Shown here one piece after another: positions 50,244-59,893 of a DNA stretch of 64,000 nt. The translations under genes and the position numbers were made by a program. The stretch spans positions 172,326 through 236,325 of the forward strand of contig NZ_FXAU01000001.1 in the NCBI RefSeq assembly GCF_900177625.1, given 5' to 3'. Source of the DNA: Sphingobacterium psychroaquaticum. GTDB taxonomy: Bacteria > Bacteroidota > Bacteroidia > Sphingobacteriales > Sphingobacteriaceae. Below the pieces are notes generated by a model, which made no database searches, was not told the origin of the DNA, and saw only the letters and a program-made list of their open reading frames with translations. The first letter of the stretch is position 1, and every line of letters begins with the position of its first letter.

Positions 50244-51012
50244 AGCACTCGTTTAAAAAAAATCCTACATTGGTAAAAATCTGTTTGCAGCAAAAGTCGT
50301 TTTTTTTTTTGAAATAACTAATCTTTTTTAATAGGCATGACTAGCTTACCTTTCAAAAAGAACACTCGAAGTTGGGGCATAGGCCTCTTAACAGCCTCCA
50401 AAAAAAAGTGATCTTCCCTACTCCAACGTCCTAAATTTACATCAAAAGACAGACCTCAAAAACAACAACAAATCAGCGACCATCAACTAAAATAGTTTTG
50501 CGTACACCGTACATCACAAAAGTAATCAAAGAAAAAAAAGGCCAAAATGTCAGCAGCCCATATTACAAAAAAGCGGCTTAGAATATCCTGTTTCTCCCAC
50601 GCCTAAGCCTCCAGAAAAACACAGAAACGAACGATTCTCTTCAAGACGTTTCAACACCGTAAACCACAGCATCAAACCCGTAACCCGAAGCGCCACATCA
50701 CTAACTACCCCAAAACACGAAGCAGACTTCAAGAACCATCCGGTCCAATAATAAAACAGGGGAACATAGAAGTTGTTTTCTACTTTTTTCTCTTATATTG
50801 GTATCGCTTTTAAGACCGCAATGCAGCACATAGCGAAAGAAGAACAAAGGCTCAAAGCACAAACGAATAATCATAAAAACACACAAAATAACAACAGACA
50901 TAAAAACCTATTAATCAAGTCAAAAAACAAACACATATAAACAAACGAGTAATAAAAACAAACAATAAAATACTATAATTTTTAGCAAAATAGTAAAATC
51001 GGGAATTTATTT
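50244..51012. other. Long gene-free, A/C-skewed stretch
   Basis: About 770 bp with no credible gene on either strand. From about 50390 to 51000 the plus strand is strikingly rich in A and C and poor in G and T, with many AACAAA/CAAACA words. No TAnnTTTG box, tRNA or hairpin terminator was seen. The short minus-strand open frames here do not look like proteins. Confidence 0.6.
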
Positions 51013-53817
51013 ATGAATAAGAAGCTAATTATCAGAATAATACTATTTAATATCTTAACACTAAGTTCACATTACTCTTTTGCTCAAATTTTTGACAACG
51101 AACAAGCACATCCTGCTGATAAATGGCGTTCAATTACAACTGCAAACTATAGGCTGTTGTTCCCACAAGAGTTTGAACCAGCGGCCCAAAACTTAGCCAA
51201 AGAGCTCCAAACATTCATCGAATCAAGTTCCAAAGACTTAGGCGTTATCCCAAAAAAAATCACCCTTGTACTACAAGGAAATCACCTAAATCAAAACGGA
51301 TATGTACAACTCGCACCCCGTAAATCAGAGATGTACCCTGTCCCCTCCTCTACCGCCGACAACCAAGAATGGCTACCAAACCTAGCCTTACATGAGATGC
51401 GCCATGTTGCCCAGTTTGACAAATTGACAGGCAAAATAAAAGGACCATTTTTCGAACAATTGGCACTTGCACTGTATGCACTAAACCTTCCTGCGTGGTA
51501 TTTTGAAGGCGACGCCGTGCAGGTTGAAACACTCTACAGTCAAGGCGGAAGAGGCCGCCTTCCATCATGGGAAATGCCCATCCGTGCAAACATATTATCG
51601 GGTAAAAACTATGGCTTTAGTAAGTATGTCTTAGGGTCCTTTCGGGATAATATTCCCTCTTATTATACAATCGGCTACCTGATGAATACGTACCTGACGA
51701 ACAATTTTGGAATAGACAGTCAGGAGAAAATTCTCGAAAACATGCGTGGAAAACTAGTGCGTCCTTTCAATTTCCAACGCTCCCTACAATCTGTTTCGGG
51801 GTTAAATTCAAAACAACTTTTCACAAAAACAATCCAAGATTTAACGGCTAAATGGGAACATGAAAGACCTATCGAAGGGCCTCCTTTCGCCGTGATCGAA
51901 ACGAAAAAATCGCGCTTCCCGACCGACTTTTTACTTCCGCAATACGACACAAATAATCGTTTATTCGTCCTCAAATCATCACCGCAGAAAGTAAACGAAA
52001 TCGTCATGCTGGAGGAGTCTGGGGCTGAGAAAACGATACATAAAACAGGCATCCAGATTACCCCTTACTTTCATCTTCGAGGAACAGAAATCGTATGGGA
52101 TGAATACAGAAAAGATGCTCGATTTGGAAAACGAACCTACAATGTAATCCATACACTGGATACCAAAAACAAGCAACTAAAGACGCTTACAAAAGGATCG
52201 CGATACTACTCGCCCACCTTACATCCCACCAAAAATGAGGTCGCTGTCGTAGAAGTTTTACATGATAACAGGAGTCGTATTGTAATCCTAAACAGCAAGA
52301 ATGGCCATGTTTTAGACTCCTTATCGGCACTTAATGCAACACATATACAACAACCTAGATATAATAATATAGGGGATAAATTAATATGCATTGCTGTCTC
52401 CAAAGCAGGTACAAGCCTATTGGAGTTCGATCTAACAACTCGTCAATCTACTGTTCGCTTACCTGCTGGCAACCAACAATTAGAGCGGCCAATATACAGA
52501 AATAACGACATTGTATTTAAAGCGCACTACAATGGGATAGACAACATTTACCAACTACAAAACAATCAAATACAACAAGTTACACAAGCTACTTTCGGTG
52601 CATTTAACCCTTCCCTTGGTCCAGAGGAAACCCTGGTCTACAATAACTACGCATATGACGGTTATAAACTTGCTTCGCAAAAGTTAAACCAAATAACGGA
52701 CACAGACACCGTTACACGTGCAATTTACATCAATAAAACACTGCAAACGGTTACTTTTCCAACGGCACAGCCGCTATCAGATGACTTCCCAGTACAGAAA
52801 TACAACCCAACAGCACACCTTATTAATTTCCATAGCTTGTCTATTAGTGGCACTAATTTCGAAACATTTGACAACTATATCCCTGGCATATTTTGGCTCT
52901 CCAACGACCTATTGAATACAACGCAGATTAAATTAGGGTACGAATTTGACACTGATATCAACAAAAGCATATACTCTGCAGAAGTATCGTACAGGCGATT
53001 TTTTCCTATTTTCACCGCTAAATACACGAATAGAGGTCAAGTAGGAAACGCTGTAAATAGTGCAAAACCTGGATCTACCGTCATGTTTGATTACAAGGAA
53101 CATCTCGTAACTTTCGATATGTCACTTCCATTCTCTATTTATCGCCAGAACCAAGTGTATAGCTTTGGTTTCAACATGGGAACATCCTATACTAAGCGGT
53201 ATAATCTAAGCTTAGATCTTAAAAATTTCAACGATGAAATTGCTTTTCCGCTTAGTTATCAGGTCTATTTTAATAGAAATAACATGCGCAGCAAGCTAGA
53301 TCTACTCCCTCGCTGGGGCCAAAACGTGAGTATTACGTATCGTCACCTACCTTTTGAAACCCAAATCTCGGGGAACATCCTGTCTTTACGGAGCAATTTT
53401 TATCTTCCAGGATTGGTGACCAACCACAGTATACAAGCCCGTTTCGCCCTACAGAGAAGCACTGGTCGATACCAAAACAGCTATGATATCCCAATGGTCA
53501 GTGGTTGGGGGCACTTTACCTCCCCTATCGTACACAACACAGCAATGGTTAACTACAGACTTCCTCTCTTTTATCCTGATTGGGATTTAGGATCCATTTT
53601 TTACATTAAACGAATCCAAGGGTTAGTTTTTTCTGATTTCCAGAATATTCATCAAGAAGTAACTCCCAAAAGCATGGGATTAGGTTTATCTGCTGATTTT
53701 AATGTATTTAAGTACAACCTACCCGATGTGAATGTAGGCACAAAGCTAACTTATCTCAATGACGGCTCAGCTAGCAATAAAATTGTCCCTACCTTTACCT
53801 TAAGTTATACATATTAG
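51013..53817 (+). CDS. Composite outer-membrane protein: MA-like metallopeptidase, beta-propeller and barrel
   Basis: 934 residues. A signal peptide (about 1-24) precedes a peptidase-MA-like domain with the zinc motif HEMRH (127-131) and the likely third ligand Glu165 in AWYFEGDAVQVE. From about 300 to 560 there are repeated beta-propeller strands of the TolB/DPP-IV-N type (YYSPTLHPTKNEVAVVEV). From about 610 onward the sequence alternates as an outer-membrane barrel and ends in an aromatic residue (FTLSYTY). It may be a surface-anchored protease or protein-binding device. The DEAD-box gene follows 13 bp later. Confidence 0.75.
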   Translation: MNKKLIIRIILFNILTLSSHYSFAQIFDNEQAHPADKWRSITTANYRLLFPQEFEPAAQNLAKELQTFIESSSKDLGVIPKKITLVLQGNHLNQNGYVQLAPRKSEMYPVPSSTADNQEWLPNLALHEMRHVAQFDKLTGKIKGPFFEQLALALYALNLPAWYFEGDAVQVETLYSQGGRGRLPSWEMPIRANILSGKNYGFSKYVLGSFRDNIPSYYTIGYLMNTYLTNNFGIDSQEKILENMRGKLVRPFNFQRSLQSVSGLNSKQLFTKTIQDLTAKWEHERPIEGPPFAVIETKKSRFPTDFLLPQYDTNNRLFVLKSSPQKVNEIVMLEESGAEKTIHKTGIQITPYFHLRGTEIVWDEYRKDARFGKRTYNVIHTLDTKNKQLKTLTKGSRYYSPTLHPTKNEVAVVEVLHDNRSRIVILNSKNGHVLDSLSALNATHIQQPRYNNIGDKLICIAVSKAGTSLLEFDLTTRQSTVRLPAGNQQLERPIYRNNDIVFKAHYNGIDNIYQLQNNQIQQVTQATFGAFNPSLGPEETLVYNNYAYDGYKLASQKLNQITDTDTVTRAIYINKTLQTVTFPTAQPLSDDFPVQKYNPTAHLINFHSLSISGTNFETFDNYIPGIFWLSNDLLNTTQIKLGYEFDTDINKSIYSAEVSYRRFFPIFTAKYTNRGQVGNAVNSAKPGSTVMFDYKEHLVTFDMSLPFSIYRQNQVYSFGFNMGTSYTKRYNLSLDLKNFNDEIAFPLSYQVYFNRNNMRSKLDLLPRWGQNVSITYRHLPFETQISGNILSLRSNFYLPGLVTNHSIQARFALQRSTGRYQNSYDIPMVSGWGHFTSPIVHNTAMVNYRLPLFYPDWDLGSIFYIKRIQGLVFSDFQNIHQEVTPKSMGLGLSADFNVFKYNLPDVNVGTKLTYLNDGSASNKIVPTFTLSYTY

Positions 53818-53830
53818 AGAAAAGTTTACT

Positions 53831-55012
53831 GTGAAATTTGAAGAATTAATAACAAACAAAAGCCTGGTTGAGACCTTAACGGAGCTTGGATACGTAAAAG
53901 CGACTGCCATACAGCAAAAACTGATTCCAACTATGTTAAGCGGAACCGATATTTTAGCTGTTGCACCAACCGGCAGCGGTAAGACGGAAGCTTTTGCAAT
54001 CCCTATAATCTCCGCCTATATAGAGGCTACTGCGGAAAACAGAAAACAAACTTTGATCTTAAGTCCGACTCGCGAATTAGCGATACAGACCGCAGATAGA
54101 ATCCAAAAACTAGGAAAAAAACACCACGTAGGGTGCATCAGTATCTACGGCGGCGCAACGTATGAGAAGCAAGCTAAGGCCCTTGCACAAAATCCAGCAG
54201 TCATTGTTGCAACGCCAGGACGCTTGTTGGACCTCTATAATCAGGGGATTATAACGTTTGAAAACATACAAAAACTAATACTTGATGAAGTCGACCAAAT
54301 GTTGGAATTAGGTTTCTTGCATGATGTAAACACCATTATCGCCCCGATTCCAACCTCCGCACAGCGTGTTTTTGTATCGGCGACTTTGCCGGAAGCTATT
54401 GAGAAAATGGCTAAAAAACAACTGCGCGATATGACCTATATTCAGATCAGCGAAACGCAGAAAAAGATAACGGAATACCTTCTCTTCGTGGATAAAGCCG
54501 ATAAAAAAGATCTAATACTGTTTCTTCAAACACACTTTGGGATAGAACAAGCCATTGTTTTTACCCGAACGACACATGGCGTAGATCGTATCGTAAAGCA
54601 TCTGACGGCGAACGGTCTACCGACCGAAGGTTTGTATGGCGACAAAACACAAGCTACGCGCGAGTCTATCGTACAGGATTTCCGCGATAAAAAGTTCAGT
54701 ATCCTCGTGGCAACAGATGTTGCTACACGTGGAATCGACATCCCGAATCTATCGGCGGTCATCAACTACGAGCTTCCAGAGACCGCCGCAAATTATCAAC
54801 ATCGCATCGGCCGAACAGGGCGCACACAGGAAGGTATAGCTTTTACTTTTTGCGACGGTGAGGACAACCTCAAATTAATCAGCCTCCAAACGGAGCTAAA
54901 AAAGACGATTCCTATTTTTGACAAACATCCTTACCCATTAAGTTGGCAAAAAATGCAAACTAGTAGCCCTGTGGTAAAAAAGGGCAAAAAGCAAGGGAAA
55001 CGAAAAAAATAA
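53831..55012 (+). CDS. DEAD-box RNA helicase
   Basis: 393 residues. The helicase core is complete: Q motif, APTGSGKTEAF (motif I), SPTRELA (Ia), ATPGRLLDL (Ib), LDEVDQM (II, DEVD instead of DEAD), SATLP (III), VATDVATRGIDI (V) and HRIGRTGR (VI). A short basic tail (KKGKKQGKRKK) may bind RNA. The start is GTG at 53831. The gene is probably cotranscribed with the outer-membrane protein gene, with no evident functional link. Confidence 0.95.
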   Translation: MKFEELITNKSLVETLTELGYVKATAIQQKLIPTMLSGTDILAVAPTGSGKTEAFAIPIISAYIEATAENRKQTLILSPTRELAIQTADRIQKLGKKHHVGCISIYGGATYEKQAKALAQNPAVIVATPGRLLDLYNQGIITFENIQKLILDEVDQMLELGFLHDVNTIIAPIPTSAQRVFVSATLPEAIEKMAKKQLRDMTYIQISETQKKITEYLLFVDKADKKDLILFLQTHFGIEQAIVFTRTTHGVDRIVKHLTANGLPTEGLYGDKTQATRESIVQDFRDKKFSILVATDVATRGIDIPNLSAVINYELPETAANYQHRIGRTGRTQEGIAFTFCDGEDNLKLISLQTELKKTIPIFDKHPYPLSWQKMQTSSPVVKKGKKQGKRKK

Positions 55013-55034
55013 GGGCTCGCAGAAGAAAGGTAAA

Positions 55035-55137
55035 ACATCTTTACGAAGCGGAGGAACGAAGATGTAGCAATCTTATAGCGGTGAAAATAAACGAAGACTG
55101 CCACATCTCTACGCTTCTCGCAGTGACGTGGCAGTCT
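55035..55137. repeat. Two-hairpin intergenic element with terminator between convergent genes
   Basis: ACATCTT/AAGATGT (55035-55065) is followed by a 10-bp stem AGACTGCCAC/GTGGCAGTCT (55095-55137), then CTTTTT. The second hairpin can terminate the helicase transcript. The wording around the loops (TACGAAGCGGAGGAACGAAG, CTACGCTTCTCGCAGTGACG) resembles dispersed Bacteroidota intergenic repeats as I remember them; not verified. Confidence 0.55.
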
Positions 55138-55161
55138 CTTTTTATACGTAAACGATTACGT

Positions 55162-56352
55162 TTAGTCTGCTAAAGCTTTTACGCCTGGCAATACTTTACC
55201 TTCCATATATTCCAACAAAGCACCACCGCCTGTACTAACGTAGCTGACATGCTCGGTCATCCCGAATTTCGCTACCGCAGCGGCAGAGTCTCCTCCACCG
55301 ATTAGAGAAAATGCACCTTGTTCCGTTGCTGCTACAACGGCATCCGCAACCGCTTTTGTACCTTTCGCAAAGGTATCAAACTCAAAAACGCCCATCGGAC
55401 CGTTCCACAACAAAGTTTTAGACGCTAAAATAACATCTGCAAAATGCGACGAGGATTCCGAACCAATATCCAATCCTTCTCTGTCCGCAGGAATCTCATT
55501 GTTCGGGCCGTTGTATACATCGGCATCATTAGAGAATTTATCTGCGATCTGCGCATCTGTAGGCAATACTAGGTTAACCCCTTTTTCTTCTGCTTTTTTC
55601 ACTAACAGGTTTGCCAAATCTAGCTTATCAAGCTCAACCAACGACTTTCCAATCTCACCACCACTCGCTTTAACAAAGGTATAAGCCATACCGCCACCGA
55701 TGATCAGGTTATCTACTTTATCCAATAAGGCTTCGATAAGTTCAATTTTATCAGACACCTTAGCGCCCCCCATAATAGCGGTGAATGGGCGTTCCGGATG
55801 ATTCATTATCTTCTCAGCATTGTTGATTTCAGCCGCTAATAAGTAGCCGGCGTATTTATTTCCAGGGAAAAATTGCGCAACAATTGAGGTTGACGCATGT
55901 GCACGGTGTGCTGTACCAAAAGCATCATTTACATAGATATCACCTAATTTTGATAATTTCTCCGCAAAAGATTGATCACCCTTCTCTTCTTCTTTATAAA
56001 AGCGAAGATTCTCCAATAGCAATACCTGTCCTGGTTGCAATGCAGCAGCCTTTTCTACCGCCTCAGCACCAATACAATCATTTGCAAACTGAACCTCAAC
56101 ACCTAAAACAGCAGACAAATGCGCAACAATATGCTTAAGTGAATACTTATCCACAGGACCATCTTTCGGACGTCCTAAATGGGACATTAAGATCACAGAT
56201 CCACCATCTTTTAGAATTTTTTGAATCGTTGGTGTCGCTCCTTTAATTCTATTATCATCCGTTATATTAAAATTCTCGTCAAGAGGCACATTAAAATCCA
56301 CACGAACCAAGGCTTTCTTACCAGAGAAGTTTACGTCATCAATTGTTTTCAT
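55162..56352 (-). CDS. pgk: Phosphoglycerate kinase
   Basis: 396 residues. It transfers phosphate between 1,3-bisphosphoglycerate and ADP in glycolysis. Signatures are [14 protein letters not shown] near 12-25, ILMSHLGRP near 54, [17 protein letters not shown] near 134-150, [14 protein letters not shown] near 193-206, [11 protein letters not shown] near 322, and [13 protein letters not shown] near 358. The start (MKTIDDVNF) is standard. sppA is 101 bp upstream on the same strand behind its own terminator. Confidence 0.97.
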   Translation of the reverse strand: MKTIDDVNFSGKKALVRVDFNVPLDENFNITDDNRIKGATPTIQKILKDGGSVILMSHLGRPKDGPVDKYSLKHIVAHLSAVLGVEVQFANDCIGAEAVEKAAALQPGQVLLLENLRFYKEEEKGDQSFAEKLSKLGDIYVNDAFGTAHRAHASTSIVAQFFPGNKYAGYLLAAEINNAEKIMNHPERPFTAIMGGAKVSDKIELIEALLDKVDNLIIGGGMAYTFVKASGGEIGKSLVELDKLDLANLLVKKAEEKGVNLVLPTDAQIADKFSNDADVYNGPNNEIPADREGLDIGSESSSHFADVILASKTLLWNGPMGVFEFDTFAKGTKAVADAVVAATEQGAFSLIGGGDSAAAVAKFGMTEHVSYVSTGGGALLEYMEGKVLPGVKALAD

Positions 56353-56407
56353 ACTATTATATGTGTTTAAGTTGTTGCGTTACTAATGCAGCTATAAATA
56401 TAAAAAA

Positions 56408-56436
56408 AAGCACCGAATTGAAAAATTACGGTGCTT
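56408..56436 (-). terminator. Terminator of sppA
   Basis: An 8-bp stem AAGCACCG/CGGTGCTT is followed by eight T on the minus strand. Confidence 0.85.
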
Positions 56437-56453
56437 GTATTTTTGCTTTCCCT

Positions 56454-58220
56454 TTATTTGATCTCCAAACTATAAGGGACGCGTGCCTGGATTCCAGATC
56501 GTTTGGTTACCGTTCTCAACTGCTCAATATAAGCACGATATTCACCCAATTCCTCTCCGATGACCCACATTTTAATTTTTTCTTTTGACGTACTTAAAAT
56601 GGAAGCAAACGGATCTTTCACGGCCGGATATTCAACCGTTCTATATGTTTTCAACTTCGCTTTCGCTGCTGCCGAATTAATCGCACGTTGCAAACCGCCG
56701 ATACCATCCACTAATCCATTCGCGACCGCCTGTTGCCCCGTCCAAACGCGTCCTTGTCCGATGCTGTCCACCGCAGCAACCGTCATTTTTCTTCCCGTAG
56801 ACACTTTGCTGGTAAAGGTATGATACACACGATTAACCTCTGCCTGTACTATTGTATACTCCTCGGCCGTCAACGGACGATCCACAGAAGTCATTAGATC
56901 AGCAAATTTACCCGTTTTCACTTCATCCATATGGATACCTAATTTATTATTTAACAAGCCTTTCATGTTTGGAATCAAACCAAATACACCAATTGAGCCT
57001 GTTAATGTTTCTTTCTCCGCGAAAATAGAGTCCGCTAGTGCCGAAATATAGTAACCACCCGAAGCCGCATAATCTCCCATGGAGACAACAACAGGCTTCA
57101 CTTTTTTTGTTAACTCTACCTCACGTGCGATAATATCGGAAGCCAAAGCCGATCCTCCCGGTGAATTAACACGTAGAACAACAGCCTTTACGCGATCGTC
57201 CCGACGTAGCTTACGTAATTCTCTGGAAAGCTTCTCCCCGCCAATACTGCCTTCGCTTCCTTCACCATCTACGATATCGCCATAAGCATATAAAACTGCA
57301 ACACGGTCTGTGGCTGATTCTGTTTTCGCAGGCGTGCTGTAATCTAGCAATGAAATGGTTGGAATATCTTTCTTTTCCTCCACACCTAGACGTTTTTTCA
57401 TCAATGTCAACAGTTCGTCTTTATATAGCTTATCATCAATAAATTTATAGCGCTTGGCATCATCCGCATTACGGATCAAATAATTATCAGCAATTGCACG
57501 TAAAGAATCGGCTGGAATTTTTCGTCCTTCCGCTATATTAGCCAAAAAAGCATCATATGTACTGTTTAGATAAGATGTCATTTGCTCGCGATTGGCAGCA
57601 CTCATCTCATTCAACAGAAAAGGTTCCACAGCAGACTTATACGTACCGACCTTGACCACCTGCATATCGACGCCTAATTTATCCAACGCTTCCTTCAGGA
57701 AAGTAACCGAAGAAGAAAGTCCTTTAAAATCTAATGAGCCTTCTGGATTCATATATATACTATCGGCTACCGAGGCCAAGTAATATCCCTTCTGTGTATA
57801 CACATCACTATATGCAATAATAAATTTACCAGATTTCTTAAAATCAACCAACGCTTCCCGTATTGCTTTTACCGTTGCCATGCCTGCATTAACAGATGAC
57901 GGATTAAAATAAATCCCCTTTATTCGACTATCCTCCTTTGCGGCCTGAATACGCGCGACAATATCATTTAATCCGAGTGATTTAACAGCGCCATAACCTG
58001 GCAGATCGATACCCTCCCATGGTGAAGCTGCTGTGCGCTCTGAAATCACATGATTAAGTGAGACATACAGAACGGCATTATTGGGCACATTCGCTTCGGT
58101 GCTTGAGCCCATTTGGCTTACGGTAGAAGAAATGACCGCGACCAGAATAAAAAAAAGTAGCACAAACACCACAGCAATCCCTGTGATTGTAGCTAAAACA
58201 TATTTAAGAAACGATTTCAT
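56454..58220 (-). CDS. sppA: Signal peptide peptidase SppA, 67-kDa type
   Basis: 588 residues with one N-terminal TM anchor (about 8-30). Two ClpP-like (S49) domains follow: the N-terminal one carries the general-base Lys in KVGTYKSAVEPF near 195, and the C-terminal one the nucleophile Ser in GDYAASGGYYIS near 385. It degrades cleaved signal peptides in the membrane, working as a tetramer in the family prototype. It is divergent from folK across 84 bp. Confidence 0.95.
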   Translation of the reverse strand: MKSFLKYVLATITGIAVVFVLLFFILVAVISSTVSQMGSSTEANVPNNAVLYVSLNHVISERTAASPWEGIDLPGYGAVKSLGLNDIVARIQAAKEDSRIKGIYFNPSSVNAGMATVKAIREALVDFKKSGKFIIAYSDVYTQKGYYLASVADSIYMNPEGSLDFKGLSSSVTFLKEALDKLGVDMQVVKVGTYKSAVEPFLLNEMSAANREQMTSYLNSTYDAFLANIAEGRKIPADSLRAIADNYLIRNADDAKRYKFIDDKLYKDELLTLMKKRLGVEEKKDIPTISLLDYSTPAKTESATDRVAVLYAYGDIVDGEGSEGSIGGEKLSRELRKLRRDDRVKAVVLRVNSPGGSALASDIIAREVELTKKVKPVVVSMGDYAASGGYYISALADSIFAEKETLTGSIGVFGLIPNMKGLLNNKLGIHMDEVKTGKFADLMTSVDRPLTAEEYTIVQAEVNRVYHTFTSKVSTGRKMTVAAVDSIGQGRVWTGQQAVANGLVDGIGGLQRAINSAAAKAKLKTYRTVEYPAVKDPFASILSTSKEKIKMWVIGEELGEYRAYIEQLRTVTKRSGIQARVPYSLEIK

Positions 58221-58304
58221 AGCATGATAATTTTGATTTTTCTAAATTAAACCTTTCTTTTGAACTATACTAAATTTTATCAATATGCTTTACATTTTTG
58301 CTTC

Positions 58305-58790
58305 ATGAATAAAGTGATTTTGTTGTTAGGCGCAAACTTAGGTGAACCACTGTTACAACTAAGCAGCGCTTGTGTGGAAATAAGTAGAAGAGTAGGTGTC
58401 ATTGCCAATAAATCTAATATCTATGAATCTGAAGCCTGGGGCGTTACCGACCAGCCTCGATTCCTAAATCAAGCCCTCTGTATAGAGACGGAGCTCACCC
58501 CCTTAGAAGTACTGAACGAAATCCAGGCCATAGAAATATTATTGGGACGTTTACGCCTCACTAAATGGGGTGCGCGGACCATTGATATTGATATCTTATA
58601 CTTCAATGATTTAGTATACGAAGACCAACGTCTTATCATCCCTCATCCTCTTTTACAGGAACGTCGATTTGTATTGGTCCCATTGAATGAAATAGCGTCT
58701 GAATATATTCACCCTGTATTAAAAACAAGCAACCATGATTTGTTGTTATCTTGCATAGATCCTTTAAAAGTTAATATCCACCTGCCTTAG
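58305..58790 (+). CDS. folK: HPPK, 6-hydroxymethyl-dihydropterin pyrophosphokinase
   Basis: 161 residues. It activates the pterin in folate synthesis. Motifs are LLLGANLGEPLLQL at 5-18, the substrate loop QPRFLNQALCIET near 56, LGRLRLTKWGARTIDIDILY near 84-103 (two metal Asp residues) and IPHPLLQERRFVLVPLNEIA near 116-135. ATG 58305 gives the standard N-terminus; an upstream in-frame extension has no family resemblance. A CATTTTTG sequence ends 4 bp before the ATG and may be an imperfect -7 box. Confidence 0.95.
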   Translation: MNKVILLLGANLGEPLLQLSSACVEISRRVGVIANKSNIYESEAWGVTDQPRFLNQALCIETELTPLEVLNEIQAIEILLGRLRLTKWGARTIDIDILYFNDLVYEDQRLIIPHPLLQERRFVLVPLNEIASEYIHPVLKTSNHDLLLSCIDPLKVNIHLP

Positions 58791-58792
58791 AA

Positions 58793-59149
58793 ATGAACAG
58801 CAATTATAAAATAATAAATCCCAGCGCTATATCGGCAAACCTAATGGATAACAAAGCGATCATTAAGCAATTCCTAGGCTTGTATCAAACCCAGATTCCT
58901 TTAGATTTTGAAGATTTACGGGACGCTGTATTGGCGGAAGATCATACTGAAATTGCATCAAAGGCACACCACATAAAACCTACACTAGGCTATATAGGTG
59001 CTTCTTCTTTGCACACAAAATTCCAGGAACTCGAACATGCAGGAAGAAATGAGGACTCCATCCGTACAATCAATCATAAATTCAGCCTCATTGAAGAAGA
59101 ATATAACACCCTAATGGATGAGATAAACCGGTACTTGGAAACTATTTAA
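58793..59149 (+). CDS. Hpt-domain phosphotransfer protein
   Basis: 118 residues, essentially one histidine-phosphotransfer four-helix bundle. The phospho-acceptor is in IASKAHHIKPTLGYIGASSL near 62-81, followed by KFQELEHAGR. It should relay phosphate between a hybrid sensor kinase and a response regulator encoded elsewhere. It is 2 bp downstream of folK, an unexpected coupling, and overlaps the convergent pssA by 8 bp. Confidence 0.88.
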   Translation: MNSNYKIINPSAISANLMDNKAIIKQFLGLYQTQIPLDFEDLRDAVLAEDHTEIASKAHHIKPTLGYIGASSLHTKFQELEHAGRNEDSIRTINHKFSLIEEEYNTLMDEINRYLETI

Positions 59150-59825
59150 CAGCTTTTTCTTGTGCAAAGTGAAGCAGAGACATCACGATATAAATAAGCA
59201 AGACGAAAGGAAGGGCCACAAATTTGAAAACGATCAATAGAAGTACGCTAATCATCAAAAAAATGTACTTAAATCTATTGGGGTACCATGCCATAGTCGT
59301 CAGTTTCATACTAAATAGTTTAATTTCTGAAACTAACAGTAAGCTTGTCCCAACTGTAATCACAAGAAGGACGGGTACATTGTAAACTAATTGTGGGTAC
59401 TGCTGCGCAATAAAGGGCAACGAAATAATAAAGAAAGTATTCATCGGTGTATTTAGTCCGATAAAATCCGTCGTTTGACGTTCGTCAATATTAAATTTTG
59501 CCAATCGTAAGGCAGAGAAAACGGTGACTAAAAAAGCGATGTATGGCAGATATGCAGCATCGCTTGCTTCTTTAAAAAGCATAAAAAGTATAGTTCCGGG
59601 TAAAAAGCCAAAACTGACCATATCTGCCAAAGAATCCAACTCCTTACCTATATTTGATTTAACATGTAAGGCACGTGCAACCATTCCATCAAAAAAATCA
59701 AAAATACCCGAGGCCAAAATGCAATAAAAAACATAAAGAAATTCACCTTCCAAAGCAAAGAGCACACCTATGCATCCACTAAAAAGATTCAGGCAAGTTA
59801 ATGTATTTGGAATATGTTTCTTCAT
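59142..59825 (-). CDS. pssA: CDP-diacylglycerol--serine O-phosphatidyltransferase
   Basis: 227 residues with about seven TM helices. The CDP-alcohol phosphotransferase motif D-G-x2-A-R-x8-G-x3-D-x3-D is visible as DGMVARALHVKSNIGKELDS (about 46-65) and the following LAD. It forms phosphatidylserine, precursor of phosphatidylethanolamine. The N-terminal KKHIPNTLTCLNLFSGCIG is typical of the PssA type II group. It lies 68 bp downstream of rho behind rho's terminator. Confidence 0.94.
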   Translation of the reverse strand: MKKHIPNTLTCLNLFSGCIGVLFALEGEFLYVFYCILASGIFDFFDGMVARALHVKSNIGKELDSLADMVSFGFLPGTILFMLFKEASDAAYLPYIAFLVTVFSALRLAKFNIDERQTTDFIGLNTPMNTFFIISLPFIAQQYPQLVYNVPVLLVITVGTSLLLVSEIKLFSMKLTTMAWYPNRFKYIFLMISVLLLIVFKFVALPFVLLIYIVMSLLHFAQEKAVK

Positions 59826-59837
59826 GTCATAAAAAAA

Positions 59838-59872
59838 TTAAGCCACCCTTTGACAAGCAAAAGATGGCTTAA
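59838..59872 (-). terminator. Hairpin terminator after rho
   Basis: TTAAGCCA/TGGCTTAA, with a partly paired loop, is followed by seven T on the minus strand. Confidence 0.75.
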
Positions 59873-59893
59873 AAGTAGTAAATATTGATGATA

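Noticed and set aside
50550..50901. Two short minus-strand frames (60 and 66 codons) in the A/C-skewed stretch
   Set aside because: They look like by-products of the G/T-rich minus strand. No start signals and no protein-like pattern.
58259..58300. Leaderless promoter for folK (CATTTTTG 4 bp before ATG)
   Set aside because: The -7 box has a mismatch at its first base and the nearest TTTG is 30 bp upstream of it, too far for a -33 element.
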